This document shows, one piece after another, positions 10,939 to 21,813 of a stretch of 64,000 bases of DNA (positions are counted from its first letter, which is position 1; each line of letters opens with the position of its first letter). The translations under genes were made by a program, and so were the position numbers. The DNA is from Emiliania huxleyi CCMP1516 (Eukaryota > Haptophyta > Isochrysidales > Noelaerhabdaceae), in contig NW_005200535.1 of the NCBI RefSeq assembly GCF_000372725.1, positions 40,225-104,224 on the forward strand, written 5' to 3'. The notes under the pieces were generated by a model. It was not told where the DNA came from. It made no database searches and saw only the letters and a list, made by a program, of their open reading frames with translations.

Positions 10939-11104
10939 GAGGCGAGACTCTCGAGCACCTTGGCACTCGCGCGAGAGCTCGACTTTTGACACGCGTGAAA
11001 AAGAATTCTACCTGCGTCTCGACACTGGAGCGCCGGCCCGCGACACCATCACCCGACGAGCGCCGGCCGCTAGTGATAGCCGCGCCACGCACGCGACGCG
11101 GCGG

Positions 11105-11435
11105 CGTTTCCTCAGGTACGTGAGTGTTGGTGGCGCTGTCGGTGGCAGCGCCACCGCAGGCATGGCACGGTGCGCTTGCCGCCTGGACGCGACGCCACGG
11201 CCGTGCGCGCGATGACGAGCGCCTGCGGCGCATCGCCGCCACGATCACGGCACACCGTGAAGTGACACGCGACGTGGCGTTTCCTCACGGCACGTGAGTG
11301 TGCGGTGGTGGCGCTGTCGGTGGCAGCGCCACCGCAGGCATGGCACGGTGCGCTTGCCGCCTGGACGCGGCGCCACGGCCATGCGCGCGATGACGAGCGC
11401 CTGCGGCGCATCGCCGCCACGATCGTGACGCACCG
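11105..11435. repeat. Tandem duplication of about 190 bp
   Basis: The block containing GCAGGCATGGCACGGTGCGC...CGCATCGCCGCCACGATC occurs at 11140-11265 and again at 11330-11430, with near-identical sequence. Confidence 0.8.
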
Positions 11436-12030
11436 TGGAGTGAGGTCGGGAGAGAGCAGGGAGTGTGTAGTGAGAGGCGCAATGGGCCCACCGAGAGGCG
11501 CCGCACCGCGTGCTTCAATGGGACGTCCACGAGCGAGGCAACGGCGAGCCAACGGCACCGTCCGCCGCAGAGCGCCAGCGCGGCGCGCCGAAGCAGCGAG
11601 AAGCCGCGCGCCGCCGCCCAGCGGCGCCTCGCAACAGCACACTCCGCACCGAGCAGTCGTCGAGGCTCTGCCGGGTGAAGTCACAGCCTGTTTGCATCGC
11701 CGACGCGTGGCTCAGACGCGTGCGGCGACGCTGCTGGGTCCCTCCGTGTGCCTGGGAGTGCGTGGACCGGCAGCTAAGGCTGTGGCGGATGGCTCGCCGG
11801 CGACTCGCTCGACGCTCGCAGCACTCGGCGGCGAGGAGGCGGCGCAGCCGAGTCGCGTCGCGAGCCACCGCTCGGGCCTGCTGGCAGCCTGCTGCGGACC
11901 CTGTGGCACCCGCCGGCCACGAGTGGAGCCGGGAGGAGGCCACGGGGGCGCTGCAAAGGCGGCGGCGGCGGCCATCCTGCGGCGTGTCGCGCCAGACGAG
12001 TGGGGGGTATACTATTAGTATACTTAGTAC

Positions 12031-13209
12031 ATGTACGGGTTTCGCACGCCCGCTGCGCGCCTCGAGCTCTCGCGCTCGACGCGCACTGTCGCTCTGGACC
12101 CGCGCCTCATGGCCCTGCGCAGCGGCTACTGCGCCACCACGCGGAGCGGCGACGCCGGCGACTGCAGCTCAGCGTCCGGCAAGGGCTCGAAAGCGCTGCA
12201 CAAGCTGCTGGAGCCGAAGCTCGCGAGGCTGCCGGCGATGGCGATGCTCGCGTGCTACCGGTTCTGCAGCGCGTGCAGCGCGTGCGCCTACGTCTCCGTC
12301 TCGACCAAGCACGACGACTGCAGCTGGTTTGCGGAGTCACGCTGCGAGCTGGCGCACCTGCACCAGCAGCCAAACAGCTTTGTCACGCTCGCGATGCGCG
12401 ATACGCCGCCGAACGCGACTCTTGCCACGTTCGAGGCTATGCGGGAGCAGAGCCCTGCCCTCAGCGCCACCCCTATGCAGAATTCCTCCTGGAAGAGCAG
12501 TTGGAGTAAAGCGTTGGAATGCAGACACAATTGGCCAACGGGAGTCAAGCCCACAGTTGACCTCACAGGAGGCACATGCATGTGCAAGTATGCAACGTGG
12601 GCGGATCATGCAGCACCGACCCTGGCGGAGCCTTGCAAGCGTGGCCTCGCTGTCATCGCTACGTTCAATCCATCGCCAGTACTTCTGACCACGATCGGCG
12701 CTGTCCAATGGTTCTATCCAGACTTTGATGTGCTTGTCGTGGACAACAACTCCACCCAGCAACACTCATTGTCATTGTTGAAATTCGCAGGAAGAATGGT
12801 GAAAGTCGTGCGATCGACCGGCCAATACGAGCTTGGAGCGTATTCGTTCGCCTTGCAACACTTAGGTAGGCTGGTGAACACTTACTCCGCGCTAATGTTC
12901 ATGCAGGATACCACGGTGCCATGCGGACGCATGGTTCCGGGCTTGTGTAGTATGGGTCTAGGTGACGCCTACGCGCTACGCTGTTTGCACACCAGGTGGG
13001 GTGTCGGCGGGCAACTCGACCGCTTGGCACACGTCTACGACAGACAAGACGGCTTTTCGGGGTTTCCACCTCCGACCGGACACGTCATCTGGCCCTGCGC
13101 TGAGGCTGCTGCGCACGCATACCGCCAGGGTGCTCACCACGCAGATGCCAGAGACGCGCCGACCGCGGCTGCCTCGACTGCACACGTGTCCACAGACCTC
13201 TCCGGCTGA
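12031..13209 (+). CDS. Cys-rich (PAN/apple-like) domain fused to a glycosyltransferase-like domain
   Basis: A 392-residue uninterrupted ORF. Residues about 20-125 are a Cys-rich module (GYC...GDC..., CYRFCSACSACAYVSVST, DCSWFAESRCEL), reminiscent of PAN/apple domains. Residues about 185-310 read like a GT-A glycosyltransferase core: LAVIATFN, then DFDVLVVDNNST, then ELGAYSFALQHLG and ALMFMQDTT. NxST after a hydrophobic strand and a late QD(S/T)T motif are common in nucleotide-sugar transferases. The last roughly 80 residues lose this character, so an intron may begin near 12950 or the gene may be 3'-damaged. ATG at 12031; no signal peptide is visible, so a 5' exon is possible. Likely extracellular or Golgi. 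Confidence 0.5.
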   Translation: MYGFRTPAARLELSRSTRTVALDPRLMALRSGYCATTRSGDAGDCSSASGKGSKALHKLLEPKLARLPAMAMLACYRFCSACSACAYVSVSTKHDDCSWFAESRCELAHLHQQPNSFVTLAMRDTPPNATLATFEAMREQSPALSATPMQNSSWKSSWSKALECRHNWPTGVKPTVDLTGGTCMCKYATWADHAAPTLAEPCKRGLAVIATFNPSPVLLTTIGAVQWFYPDFDVLVVDNNSTQQHSLSLLKFAGRMVKVVRSTGQYELGAYSFALQHLGRLVNTYSALMFMQDTTVPCGRMVPGLCSMGLGDAYALRCLHTRWGVGGQLDRLAHVYDRQDGFSGFPPPTGHVIWPCAEAAAHAYRQGAHHADARDAPTAAASTAHVSTDLSG

Positions 13210-13525
13210 CCACTCGGAGATCGGCAGGGCGCGAATTCGCATTTCGGTTCTTCCTCAGAGACAGAAGGCCCACTCGGCATCACTGCTTGCGTTTCTCTAG
13301 AGCCGTACGCTTCATCTGAATGAACGTGTTTTATCTGATGCGCTCATGAGTCATGTCCTGTGCAGTCAGCACACGTGAGTCGTGACGCGTGAGTCGTGAG
13401 ACGTGACTCAGCTCTGAGGGCCAGCGCGTGAGGGCGCTGGGCGGGTGGCTGCCACTCTCGTTTCACGTTTCCAAAAAACGACAACAAAAGCCTCGTTATC
13501 ATTTATCAACCGAGTGCGCCAACGC
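13210..13525. other. Intergenic, no gene seen
   Basis: Short convergent spacer between a + and a - gene. It contains CGTGAGTCGTGACGCGTGAG-type short repeats (13373-13410). Confidence 0.5.
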
Positions 13526-13529
13526 GTTC

Positions 13530-15250
13530 TCAGTCAGACGCGTGTAAAGCCGCGGCGCCGACCGACGCGGGCGTCTTGCTCTCGCCACCGGCCACGTCGA
13601 ACTTGTCGCGCGGGATGAGGTCCCACGTGCCGTACGCGTACGTGACGACGCCGATGAGGTTGGTCCACGTCGCGTACGTCGTCGGCCCGGTCGCGCACAC
13701 GTACTCGACGGCGAGCTCGACCGCGTGGTTGTCGACCTAAGGTGAGGTAGGGTAAGGCAAGCTTCTCCACACACACGAGGTGGCGGGGCAAGGGCCAGGC
13801 GATACTCGCGTCTCCACGTCTAACGACAGGAGCCCCACGGCATTCAAAGTGCAAGGCCCAGTGCGCGTGGGTGAGCCGGTGTGTGTGCGTGGGAGGGGGG
13901 NNNNNNNNNNNNNNNNNNNNNNNNNNNNNNNNNNNNNNNNNNNNNNNNNNNNNNNNNNNNNNNNNNNNNNNNNNNNNNNNNNNNNNNNNNNNNNNNNNNN
14001 GCGCCTCGGCTGGCGTCATCTCTACCGTCCTCCCCCCTTGGCTCCCCCTTACAAGCAGACGTCGGGGGGGTCGACCTCCATCGGTAGGCCCGGCGCGCCG
14101 GTCGAGAGGACCCACATCTGCTTGTACCTGCGAGCCAAGGCGCGTCGACCCTCAAGATGTCACCCCTCAAGGCGCGTCCATGGGAGCAGGCTGGGAGTGA
14201 GAATGGGAGCAGGGGCGTGAGAATGGCAGGGAGCAGAGGCGTGGTGTGCGAAGGCGCGCGTGCGCGCGCACTTGTCAAAAACCTGGCCCCACGCCACATT
14301 CTCGAGGTTGGCTTGGCAGTAGAAGCCGCCTTTCCCTCCGGCCGCGATCAGCGCCTCCGTGAGCGGGTTCTGGCACGGCTGCACCTCCACCGCGCCGAGC
14401 GACACGAGCATGCCCTCGTACTGCTCAGCGTGCTCAGTGCAGCCCTGGAGGTGGCGTCGGAGACGGTGGTGGGTGGGGTGGGGTGGGGAGGGGTGGGGTG
14501 GGGGTGGGGGGGTGGGGGTGGAGGCGGAGAGGGAGGCAGGGCACCTGGAAGTCGTCTGTCGAGAGCTCGATTGGCGCGGGGAGCGTTGCGGCCGAGCCGG
14601 TCTTGGTGGCGAAGCATTCGACGAGCTCGGTGACGCCATACACCTCGCGCACCACGCCCTTGACCGTCAGCTCGTCGCCCCTCATGTGCTTGTGGTCCTC
14701 GGCGAAGACCTCGATGCCCGCGAACGCCGTCGTGCCGTCGGTCATCTGCATGTAGTAGTACGCGGAGGCGTACGCGTCCTTCTGAGTACCGACAGCGGTG
14801 ACGACGCCGGAGATCGACACATACTCCCCAGCCTTGGCCGAGGGGTACGCCATCCCGCCCTTTAGCGAGCAGTACTCCGAGTCGCCCGTCTCGGTGGCGA
14901 AGTCGCCCTGGATGGCGCTGATGGCGTAGGTGGTGGCTTGGGTGGTCGCGGCCTTGCCGGCACACTCGGTAGCGGACGTGGACGTGTGGATGTCCTTCGC
15001 ATGGAGGTCTGTGTAGCCGGCGTCGGTTAGCATGATCTCGTCAAACGGCTTTTGGGGCAAAAAGCCGGGCAAAGGTGAAAACATGAGGTTGCGGTCGGTC
15101 GCGCCGGTCCCGTGGTCCGGCACCTGTTTAGGGGGCGCGTGGGGTGAGAGGGCGATGCGATTCCATCATGTGTGCAAATGTGTGCACCGACGCAGAGAGC
15201 GACCCGGCCACGAGGGTCGCCAAAGCAAACCAGCGTATGTAGAGTGTCAT
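13530..15250 (-). CDS. Secreted OB-fold protein, nuclease-accessory-like
   Basis: Exon 1 (ATG at 15250) encodes MTLYIRWFALATLVAGSLSA, a clean signal peptide; a GT donor follows and CTAAACAG|GTGCCGGAC resumes at about 15126. Exon 2 contains an OB-fold-like stretch (YVSISGVVTAVG...YYYMQMTDGT...GDELTVKGVVREVYGVTELV), similar to the N-terminal OB modules of secreted ExeM/NucH-type nucleases. A C/T-rich intron (about 14453-14542) leads to GCTEHAEQYEGMLVSLGAVEVQ...; then YKQMWVLSTGAPGLPMEVD (about 14060-14130), an intron containing a family-A element and an N gap, and finally VDNHAVELAVEYVC... with stop at 13530-13532. The nuclease catalytic domain is not seen. Phase across the last intron is unclear. 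Confidence 0.5.
13737..13900 (-). mobile_element. Family-A introner-like element, copy 1
   Basis: On the minus strand it reads GGGCCTTGCACTTTGAATGC...GACGTGGAGACGCGAG...TGTGTGTGGAGAAG and ends CCTACCTCACCTTAG directly at the GTCGAC exon of the secreted OB-fold gene. Its 5' portion runs into the N gap at 13901-14000. Sense orientation, 3' end at the inferred acceptor. Confidence 0.75.
13901..14000. other. 100-N assembly gap
   Basis: Exactly 100 N inside the intron that holds the family-A element; the repeat probably caused the break. Confidence 0.99.
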
Positions 15251-15299
15251 CGATGCACCTGCGACGACCACGGTGCAGCTATATGCGCATTGCGGAGGT

Positions 15300-16440
15300 G
15301 TACGGGGTCTGGAATGAGAGGGAAGGGGGCGGGGGACAAAGTCGATGGGCGGCGGCGACGGGGGGGGGGATGCGGGAAGCGGGCTCAAGAGGACACGCGC
15401 GGCAGCTGGCTTGCAGAGGAGGGGGCGGTAGGACGCTCGCCAACGAAGGGCTGATGGAGGTAACTGACGGCAGAGAAGGCGGCGTGGCAGAGGAGGAGGC
15501 GGACAGGGGGAGGCGGTGGTCCCTAAAGGGCGGCGGCGGCGGCGGAGGGCGGCGGCGGTAAGGGCAGCGGAGGCTGCGGTACGAGCGGCGGCGGGGGCGC
15601 GGGCGGCGTCCGGGCGGCTGCAGCGGTGGCGGTGAGGAGGGATGGGGGAGGGCGGCGGCGGCGAGGGCGGCGGCGAGGGCGGCGGCGAGGGCGGCGGCGG
15701 CGGCGGTGGTGGCGGTGGCGGCGGTGGCGGCGGTGGCGGCGGTGGCGGCGGCGTCGACGGTGGCGGCGATGACGGCGACAGTGCTGACGGTGGCGGCGAT
15801 GACGGCGGCGTGAGAGGGAATCGGTGAGGGCGGCGGGCGGCGAGAGAGGCGGCGAGAGCGGCGGCGGTGCTGGCGGCATCGATATGACGGCGTTGGCGAT
15901 GACGGCGGCGGCGTCAATAGAGGCGGTGATGACGGCGGCGATGACGGCGGCCGTGCTGACAGTGGTGGCGTCGACGGTGCCAGACCTTCACGAGCTGAGA
16001 TCCCCTCGATGCGGGGACGAGCCCGAGAAACGCCGCGTAGGCGTACTCGTGTTAAGGTGGCAGCATCGAACGCCGGGCCGACTGGAGCGGCGATGACAGC
16101 GGTGCACTCTGCGAAGAGGCGTCGTCGACAGAAGAGCGAAGCTCTCGTAGTGGGAAGATGAGCGCAAGGCCGAAGCATTGCGCGCGCCGCCGATGATGAC
16201 GCCGCCCCCATTTTGCGCCGGGGATGTGTGACAGTGGCGGGGGGGGTGTAGGCGCTGCTTGCTGGCGTTTGTGCGTCGGTGGGAGGGCGTGTGGTCTACG
16301 AGTGGAGGGGGCGCAGGCGCCCACGAAGCAGCGGTCGCACCTGTGAGTGGGATGGGAGCGGGGGTCGCTTCTCGCTGGCCAGCGGAGGGGCAGGGGCGAG
16401 GGCGAGGGCGGAAAGCAGAGGATCGCCTTGGACACTCGTC
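15300..16440. other. Upstream region of the OB-fold gene, GGC/GGT-repeat rich, no clear gene
   Basis: Long GGC/GGT/GAT triplet runs (about 15525-15990) give Gly-rich frames on + and Pro/Ser/Arg-rich frames on -. No conserved motif is visible on either strand. It may contain promoter sequence for the minus-strand gene starting at 15250. Confidence 0.4.
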
Positions 16441-16442
16441 GG

Positions 16443-17140
16443 GCTTGATGTCAATAGCCAAGCTCGCCCTACGAACTCAGGCGGGCTTGCAGCTGTGAAT
16501 GATAGCCAAGCTCGGCCCTACGAACTCAGGCGGGCTTGCAGCTGTGAATGATAGCCAAGCTCGGCCCTACGAACTCAGGCGGGCTTGCAGCTGTGAATGA
16601 TAGCCAAGCTCGGCCCTACGAACTCAGGCGGGCTTGCAGCTGTGAATGATAGCCAAGCTCGGCCCTACGAACTCAGGCGGGCTTGCAGCTGTGAATGATA
16701 GCCAAGCTCGGCCCTACGAACTCAGGCGGGCTTGCAGCTGTGAATGATAGCCAAGCTCGGCCCTACGAACTCAGGCGGGCTTGCAGCTGTGAATGATAGC
16801 CAAGCTCGGCCCTACGAACTCAGGCGGGCTTGCAGCTGTGAATGATAGCCAAGCTCGGCCCTACGAACTCAGGCGGGCTTGCAGCTGTGAATGATAGCCA
16901 AGCTCGGCCCTACGAACTCAGGCGGGCTTGCAGCTGTGAATGATAGCCAAGCTCGGCCCTACGAACTCAGGCGGGCTTGCAGCTGTGAATGATAGCCAAG
17001 CTCGGCCCTACGAACTCAGGCGGCGGGCTTGCAGCTGTGAATGATAGCAAAGGCTCGGCCCTACGAACTCAGGCGGGCTTGCAGCTGTGAATGATAGCAA
17101 AGGCTCGGCCCTACGAACTCAGGCGGCCTTGCAGCTGTGA
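16443..17140. repeat. 49-bp tandem satellite, about 14 copies
   Basis: The unit contains GATAGCCAAGCTCGGCCCTA and CGAACTCAGG...GCTTGCAGCTGTGAAT. Internal copies are almost identical; the first and last few carry small changes (CAAAGG, GGCGGCGGG). No variable spacers. It ends about 115 bp upstream of the ATG of the membrane-protein gene, and each unit contains GGCTTGCAG, a possible acceptor. Confidence 0.95.
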
Positions 17141-17256
17141 ATGATAGCAAAGCCTCTGCTTGGCCCCACCCGAGTTCCGGCACCGCTTCCAGGCCCCAGC
17201 CAGACCCCGGCCAACCCCGCCTCGACGACGCCTCGACGGCAATCTCTGATTCTCTG

Positions 17257-18311
17257 ATGGCGCGTCTCCCGACGCGTTTCCTCCTCCTCCAGACGGTGGT
17301 GGTGTCTCTCGCCCGTGCGCGCCAGCTCGTCACGCTGAGCGAGTTCGCAAAAGTGGCGCTCCTCACGCCGACGACGCTGCGGGCCGCGTCGCTCTCCGTC
17401 GCCTGCCCGCTCGTATGCTCGGCAGCCGGCGTGGTGGGGAACGACTTTGACCCGGCGCTCCTCTCGCTCATCATCGCCGTCCCCAGTTCCATCTCCATCA
17501 ACGCCGCGTACACGCGCCGCGAGCGCGCGCTGACCTGCCTCGCACGCTTCCGCTCCGCGACGTACGCGCTGCACCACTCGATCCAGCGGTGGGGGCGGCC
17601 GGCGGACCGCTCGCGCATCCAGCGCGAGAATGCGGCGCTGTATGAGAGCCTCTGCGTCGGCCTCGAGTCTGGCGGCGACGACATCATGTTTCGCGACGTC
17701 TTCCGACATCTCGAGGAGATCGGCGAGGTGTGCGAGAGCGTGCGACTAAGCCCGCGGCGAGCCGAGGACGCGCGCGACTTCATGCCCGCGCTGAGCACGC
17801 TGCTGCTGTCGGACGAGAGGATGCTCTGGCAGACAATCGACGAGCTTCGGATGCTCTCCTCGACCGCCACGCCCTACCTGCTGCGCGGCTTCACCGTCGG
17901 AGGCGCAACCGCCCTTCTCCTCCTCCTCCTCCACCACCATTGACATGCAGCGTGGTCACACCACCACCCTCCACCCTCCACCCTCCACCACCCTCCACCA
18001 CACTCCACCACCCTCCACCACCACGTCCAGGCGCCACCCTCTTCCCGGTCCTCTTCGGTCCGTACGTCGCCAACGCCGTCGGCGCCGGCAGCGTGCTCGA
18101 CACGTGGTCAGCGTACCTCGTCTCGTTCCTGCTCGCCGTGACGATCGGCTCGCTCGTCTCGATCCAGGAGGCGCTAGAGGATTGCTTCGACGGCGACGCG
18201 CGCCTCGATGACATTGCTTTGCCGCCGTTCGCGCCGCCGGGCTTCTTGCTCTGGCGGAGCGACATGTCGCGCGAGAACAGGGACTTGGTCAACCCGCCGG
18301 GAGGGTGGTAG
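17257..18311 (+). CDS. Bestrophin-like multi-pass membrane protein
   Basis: From the ATG at 17257: hydrophobic segments around TLRAASLSVACPLVCSAAG and PALLSLIIAVPSSISINAAY, then RRERALTCLARFRSATYAL, an arrangement recalling bestrophin/UPF0187 proteins (helix, then an N-A-Y/R-R turn). After a soluble helical region the first exon ends ...GFTVGG at 17902. The intron 17903-18030 (GC-AG, 128 nt, CCACCACCCTCCA repeats) lies between GGCGCAACC and GGCGCCACC duplicates. Exon 2 gives ATLFPVLFGPYVANAVG, then SAYLVSFLLAVTIGSLVSIQEALEDCFDGDA.LDDI, close to the bestrophin C-terminal E-D-P-F-D-x-D signature, stop 18311. Bestrophins are anion channels. The open frame continues upstream into the satellite, so an earlier exon is possible. 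Confidence 0.5.
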
Positions 18312-20950
18312 GCGTATCTGGAAAAAGCCAAATCCAATAGCCACACGACGCGTCGCCTCGCCGGTTTCACGCTTTCACACCCGTCTGAGGTCTGTGCAGC
18401 GGTCACCACACACTCCACACACCGCACGCAAAACAAAAACGTACATCTCGGATCGAGAAACGTAGGAGTCACCGCTTGCTCGCGAGAGCTCGACGGTGTA
18501 GATCTGATATCGGAGCGCAAACGGCGAACCGACGCTCGGAGGCAGAGAGTTCGACCGATTGGTGACGCCACCGCAACCGCATTGCAGCTGCACGTTGCAC
18601 GCACCACATTCATCCGGCCAAGGGGCGTGCAAGTCGGCTGCCGAGTCGTCCAAGCACGCCCTCGGACCGGCGAGTCGCATGGACTCAGCGCGCGTAAGCT
18701 AGGCTCCGGCAAAGGCGTCGCTACCAGATTTCTGCTTGCGCACGCAGCGGCGGAGCTGCGCGGGGACAGGCGCGCGGATGCCGTGAGCAGAAATAGAGCG
18801 GATGCCGAGCCGCCCAATAGAGCGAGGGTTGCAGCAACCATGCCTCGGCCCGCGTCTCGGCTAGAGCTCACCCTCTCCAGGCAAGGGTCGCAGCAGCCGC
18901 CAGCCTTGTTTGACCAGTTCTGCAGGCGCGCCGCCTGTGGGAGGGCCCATGAGGGAATCTCGGGCGACAATGCAGCAGTAGGGAGTGCTGGCGGGCACGG
19001 TGAATGCGGCGAGGGAAGGAGAAATGTGAGCGGGTACGCAATGCAGCAGAGGTGCGCACACGTTGGGCCCAGCGCGGCGAGGTTTCTCACTTCCCGCCTT
19101 CGCCGCCGCGCGTGCAGAAGTGAAGAAGCTCTCGCCCGAGCGCAGCGACGCGACGTACACCGCCGACGGCCGGGGCAGATTCGGGCACGAGCCGCTGTGC
19201 ATCAAGACCGGAAAGTGAGAACGCCGCGCAGCGTAGGGTGTGAGAAACGTGCTAAGGTTGGGAGCGAGCAAAGGTTGGGAGCGAGCAAAGGTTTGTTGTG
19301 AAGAGCTGGGGCGCGCCACCCAAGAGCCTATAGGTAGGTGCGGATCGGCAAGAGCGCAATCGATCTTTTTGCCCTCTATCACCTTGGGTTGTAAGAACTT
19401 GAAACACACCACGCAGGGGCACAGCAAGCACGGATAGCCGTTGAGGAGAAAGGCGGACTCAGGGCCGGTGCTTTGACGCAGTATATTCGGTTACTCGATC
19501 GTGTTTGACGACGTCAAACACTGTTTGACGTCGTCGTCAAACACAAGTGGAGAATGGCCGTAGCTCCTCTCCACGAGCGATTGAGAGGACGTACCAAGTA
19601 TCGATTCTGTATAGAATTGCGAGGCGCACACGCTGGTGCAGGCGGCGAGTCGTCGATCCGACTCGTTCCGACGTGAAGTCGCCGTGAAGGGTGGGAAAAC
19701 AGGGCGATTTTGCCACATTTTGCCCTCTCGAGCGATCTTCTCGCGTCGGCTAGCGCGCGGGCCAGGATGGGCGAGCCGACCCCGCCACGCTGGACGGGCC
19801 AGCGGCTGGCACGCGCCGGCCACCCCGGCGGCGCGGCGGCCTCATCGCGCTCGTCGTCTGCGAGGCCACCGCTCGGCGTCGCCGCGTGCGACGGCGATCG
19901 CGCTTGGCTGTGAGGTGGGACGGCGGCATGGTGCGCGCGGGCGTGGGGGTGGTGCGGGATGCGCGTGCCAGCAAGCCTAGTTTCACCTCCCCAACCCCGC
20001 AGGCGCGCCGACGTGCTGCCCGAGCGCGTTTGGAGGCAGCAGCAGCTCCTCGCGAGGCGCCTTCGGAGGGGTGCCACACCCCTTTCCCAGCCGCGCGCGA
20101 GTTGAGCTCCGATTTGCGCTCTGTTTCGCACACGCCCGACGCTAGTAGGTGAGGATCGACCATCCTCCGCAAGCAGGGCTTCGTCGGGCGCGTCTTCGTC
20201 GAGCGGTGGAGCATCTCCCATGCTCCCCCCCGCGCCCTCCTCGCAGCCCGCCCGCGGCCGACACCGACGCCCTCACGGACTCACCCTAGTCGTAGGTGCG
20301 GGTTTTTTGCGTGGCCCCCGTCGATACGGGGCGCTGGGCGATGGCTGGGCTTGTCGCCGGGCGAGCTGGCCCCTCAGTCGGCCGCGGAGCGGAGGTGCGA
20401 AATCGAGGCGGCGCGGCCCCTACGCGCAGCCTGTCCGGCCGGCGCGCGCATGGTTCCGTAGCCCGTCTAGTGCCTCACTGACCGACTCCAGCGCCACGGT
20501 GTACGTGGCCGGTGTGGTACTGGGGCTGGGCAGCCTTGGGGCCGGCGGAGACCGCCGTCTAGCGGTCGCACTAGTCTCTTTTCGTTGTTTGACCTGTTTG
20601 TTTGACGGTTGTTTGACCATACTTTGAGCCTTAATTATTAATTCGGGTTTGGGTCTCTGAGGTCGCTACTAGCGTCCGTAACTTGCCACAAGCATGCTTT
20701 ACAAAAGTCCAGCGGAGGGAGACTCTCAGAACGGCCGTCCGCGCGCGCTGTGAACAGCGCCGTGGTCAAACACTGTTCAACGTCGTTGAACACGTAGCGA
20801 AAGAGAGACCGTATTGTACTTCGAGGTAGTATGAACTCAGAACGGCCCCCCGAGAGCGCCTCTTCGACGCCCACGGGTCCCAGGGGGTCGGAGGGGTTGC
20901 GAGAGGGCCTGGACTATTTTTTGTTTGAATCCCGGGGGCCGTTCGAACAT
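18312..20950. other. Long intergenic region; palindromes but no convincing gene
   Basis: Several ORFs of 80-240 codons exist on both strands but lack recognisable motifs and overlap each other. TTTGAC/GTCAAA-rich segments occur at 19501-19544, 20580-20625 and 20765-20795. A short peptide-like frame at 20157-20215 (+, TILRKQGFVGRVFVERWS) is too short to call. Confidence 0.4.
19501..19544. repeat. TTTGAC/GTCAAA palindrome
   Basis: A 44-bp near-palindrome made of alternating TTTGAC and GTCAAA words (GTGTTTGACGAC...GTCGTCGTCAAACAC), offset by one GAC triplet. A related, weaker element is at 20765-20795. It could be an element terminus or a dyad protein-binding site. Confidence 0.7.
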
Positions 20951-20955
20951 ATAAC

Positions 20956-21276
20956 GTGCGTTCCATGCCCGCTGCAGTCAGAGCGCTGGCGGAGGCGCGG
21001 CAAAAGGCTGAGTCCGGCGGGTCCGCCCTTGCCTCGCCATCGACGGTGTCCTCTGTGTCGGACATTAAGGGGTATGACATCGACAGCTCCGAGCGCGACG
21101 AGAAGACGAGGGCTCTTAAGGAGAAGATTGCGTCGGCGCTCGACCGCGCGCGCGCTCTCAAGACGGACCAGGCCTCCCTACCAGGCAGCCCGCGCGAGGA
21201 TGGGGTGCCGCTGCTTGAGTCGGGGCACCACGAGGACGTCGATGAGCGGGTGCATGAAGCCAAACTACGGATTTGA
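20956..21276 (+). CDS. Small charged protein, hypothetical
   Basis: A 106-codon ORF; an in-frame ATG lies at 20968. Sequence is acidic/basic mixed and helical (AVRALAEARQKAESG..., DIDSSERDEKTRALKEKIASALDRARAL, EDVDERVHEAKLRI). Its composition differs from the Ala/Gly/Pro noise frames, and it resembles a coiled coil. It could be an exon of a longer gene or part of a mobile element; no family recognised. Confidence 0.3.
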   Translation: MRSMPAAVRALAEARQKAESGGSALASPSTVSSVSDIKGYDIDSSERDEKTRALKEKIASALDRARALKTDQASLPGSPREDGVPLLESGHHEDVDERVHEAKLRI

Positions 21277-21813
21277 CACTGCACATCCGGGGGAGGCAGG
21301 GGGTGGAAGCACGAGGCCCATGTCGGGGCGGCCAGTGTCCATGCGGCTCTTGAACTTGATCGTTGATGAATGTTGCTCCTCATCGTGGTCTGTCTATGTC
21401 TCCGGGGAGATTCTGTCTCTCTCACTCTCCCAAACTACCTTCCTCTGATCAACTGTGTATCTGTGGCGTGAGCGCCATGTAGAAGTTGATCAGTCCATCG
21501 ATGATCGTCGAAAGGCAACCTCGCAGGGCTTAATTAAGCGGGCTGCCTGCTGTCTTCGTCCTCCTCTCATACCTTACCTTGTGCAACTCACGTACAGTAG
21601 CGACGCGCAAAATGGGGCGCAATAGTACAGCCGCCCCGCAAGAGGTGCTGCGGGGCCGCGCGGGGAGCAAAATCACCGATGGAGAGGCACATGCAGCCGC
21701 GGCCTCGCGGGGCACGCCGCGTCGCTCGCGGTTGGTGACAGCAGCGTCGCTCGCCCCCACAGCGAAGGCAGCGCGCTGAGCGGCGCGCGGCCCGTGCAGC
21801 GCCGTCGCCCGCC

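Noticed and set aside
10427-11248. 273-codon minus ORF as a complete protein
   Set aside because: Its upstream half is duplicated non-coding sequence; only the OTU/zinc-knuckle frame and possibly the Lys/Pro tail look real.
15525-16000. Gly-rich protein (+) or Pro-rich protein (-)
   Set aside because: Triplet repeat expansion without any non-repetitive domain on either strand.
16443-17140. CRISPR-like regular array
   Set aside because: Units are contiguous with no variable spacers, and the DNA is eukaryotic; it is a plain satellite.
18861-19427. 188-codon minus ORF near 19 kb
   Set aside because: No motif, unusual composition and overlap with equally long frames on the other strand; not supported as a gene.
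19514-20221. 235-codon minus ORF
   Set aside because: Arg/Ala/Pro-rich random-like sequence that reads through the palindrome; no support.
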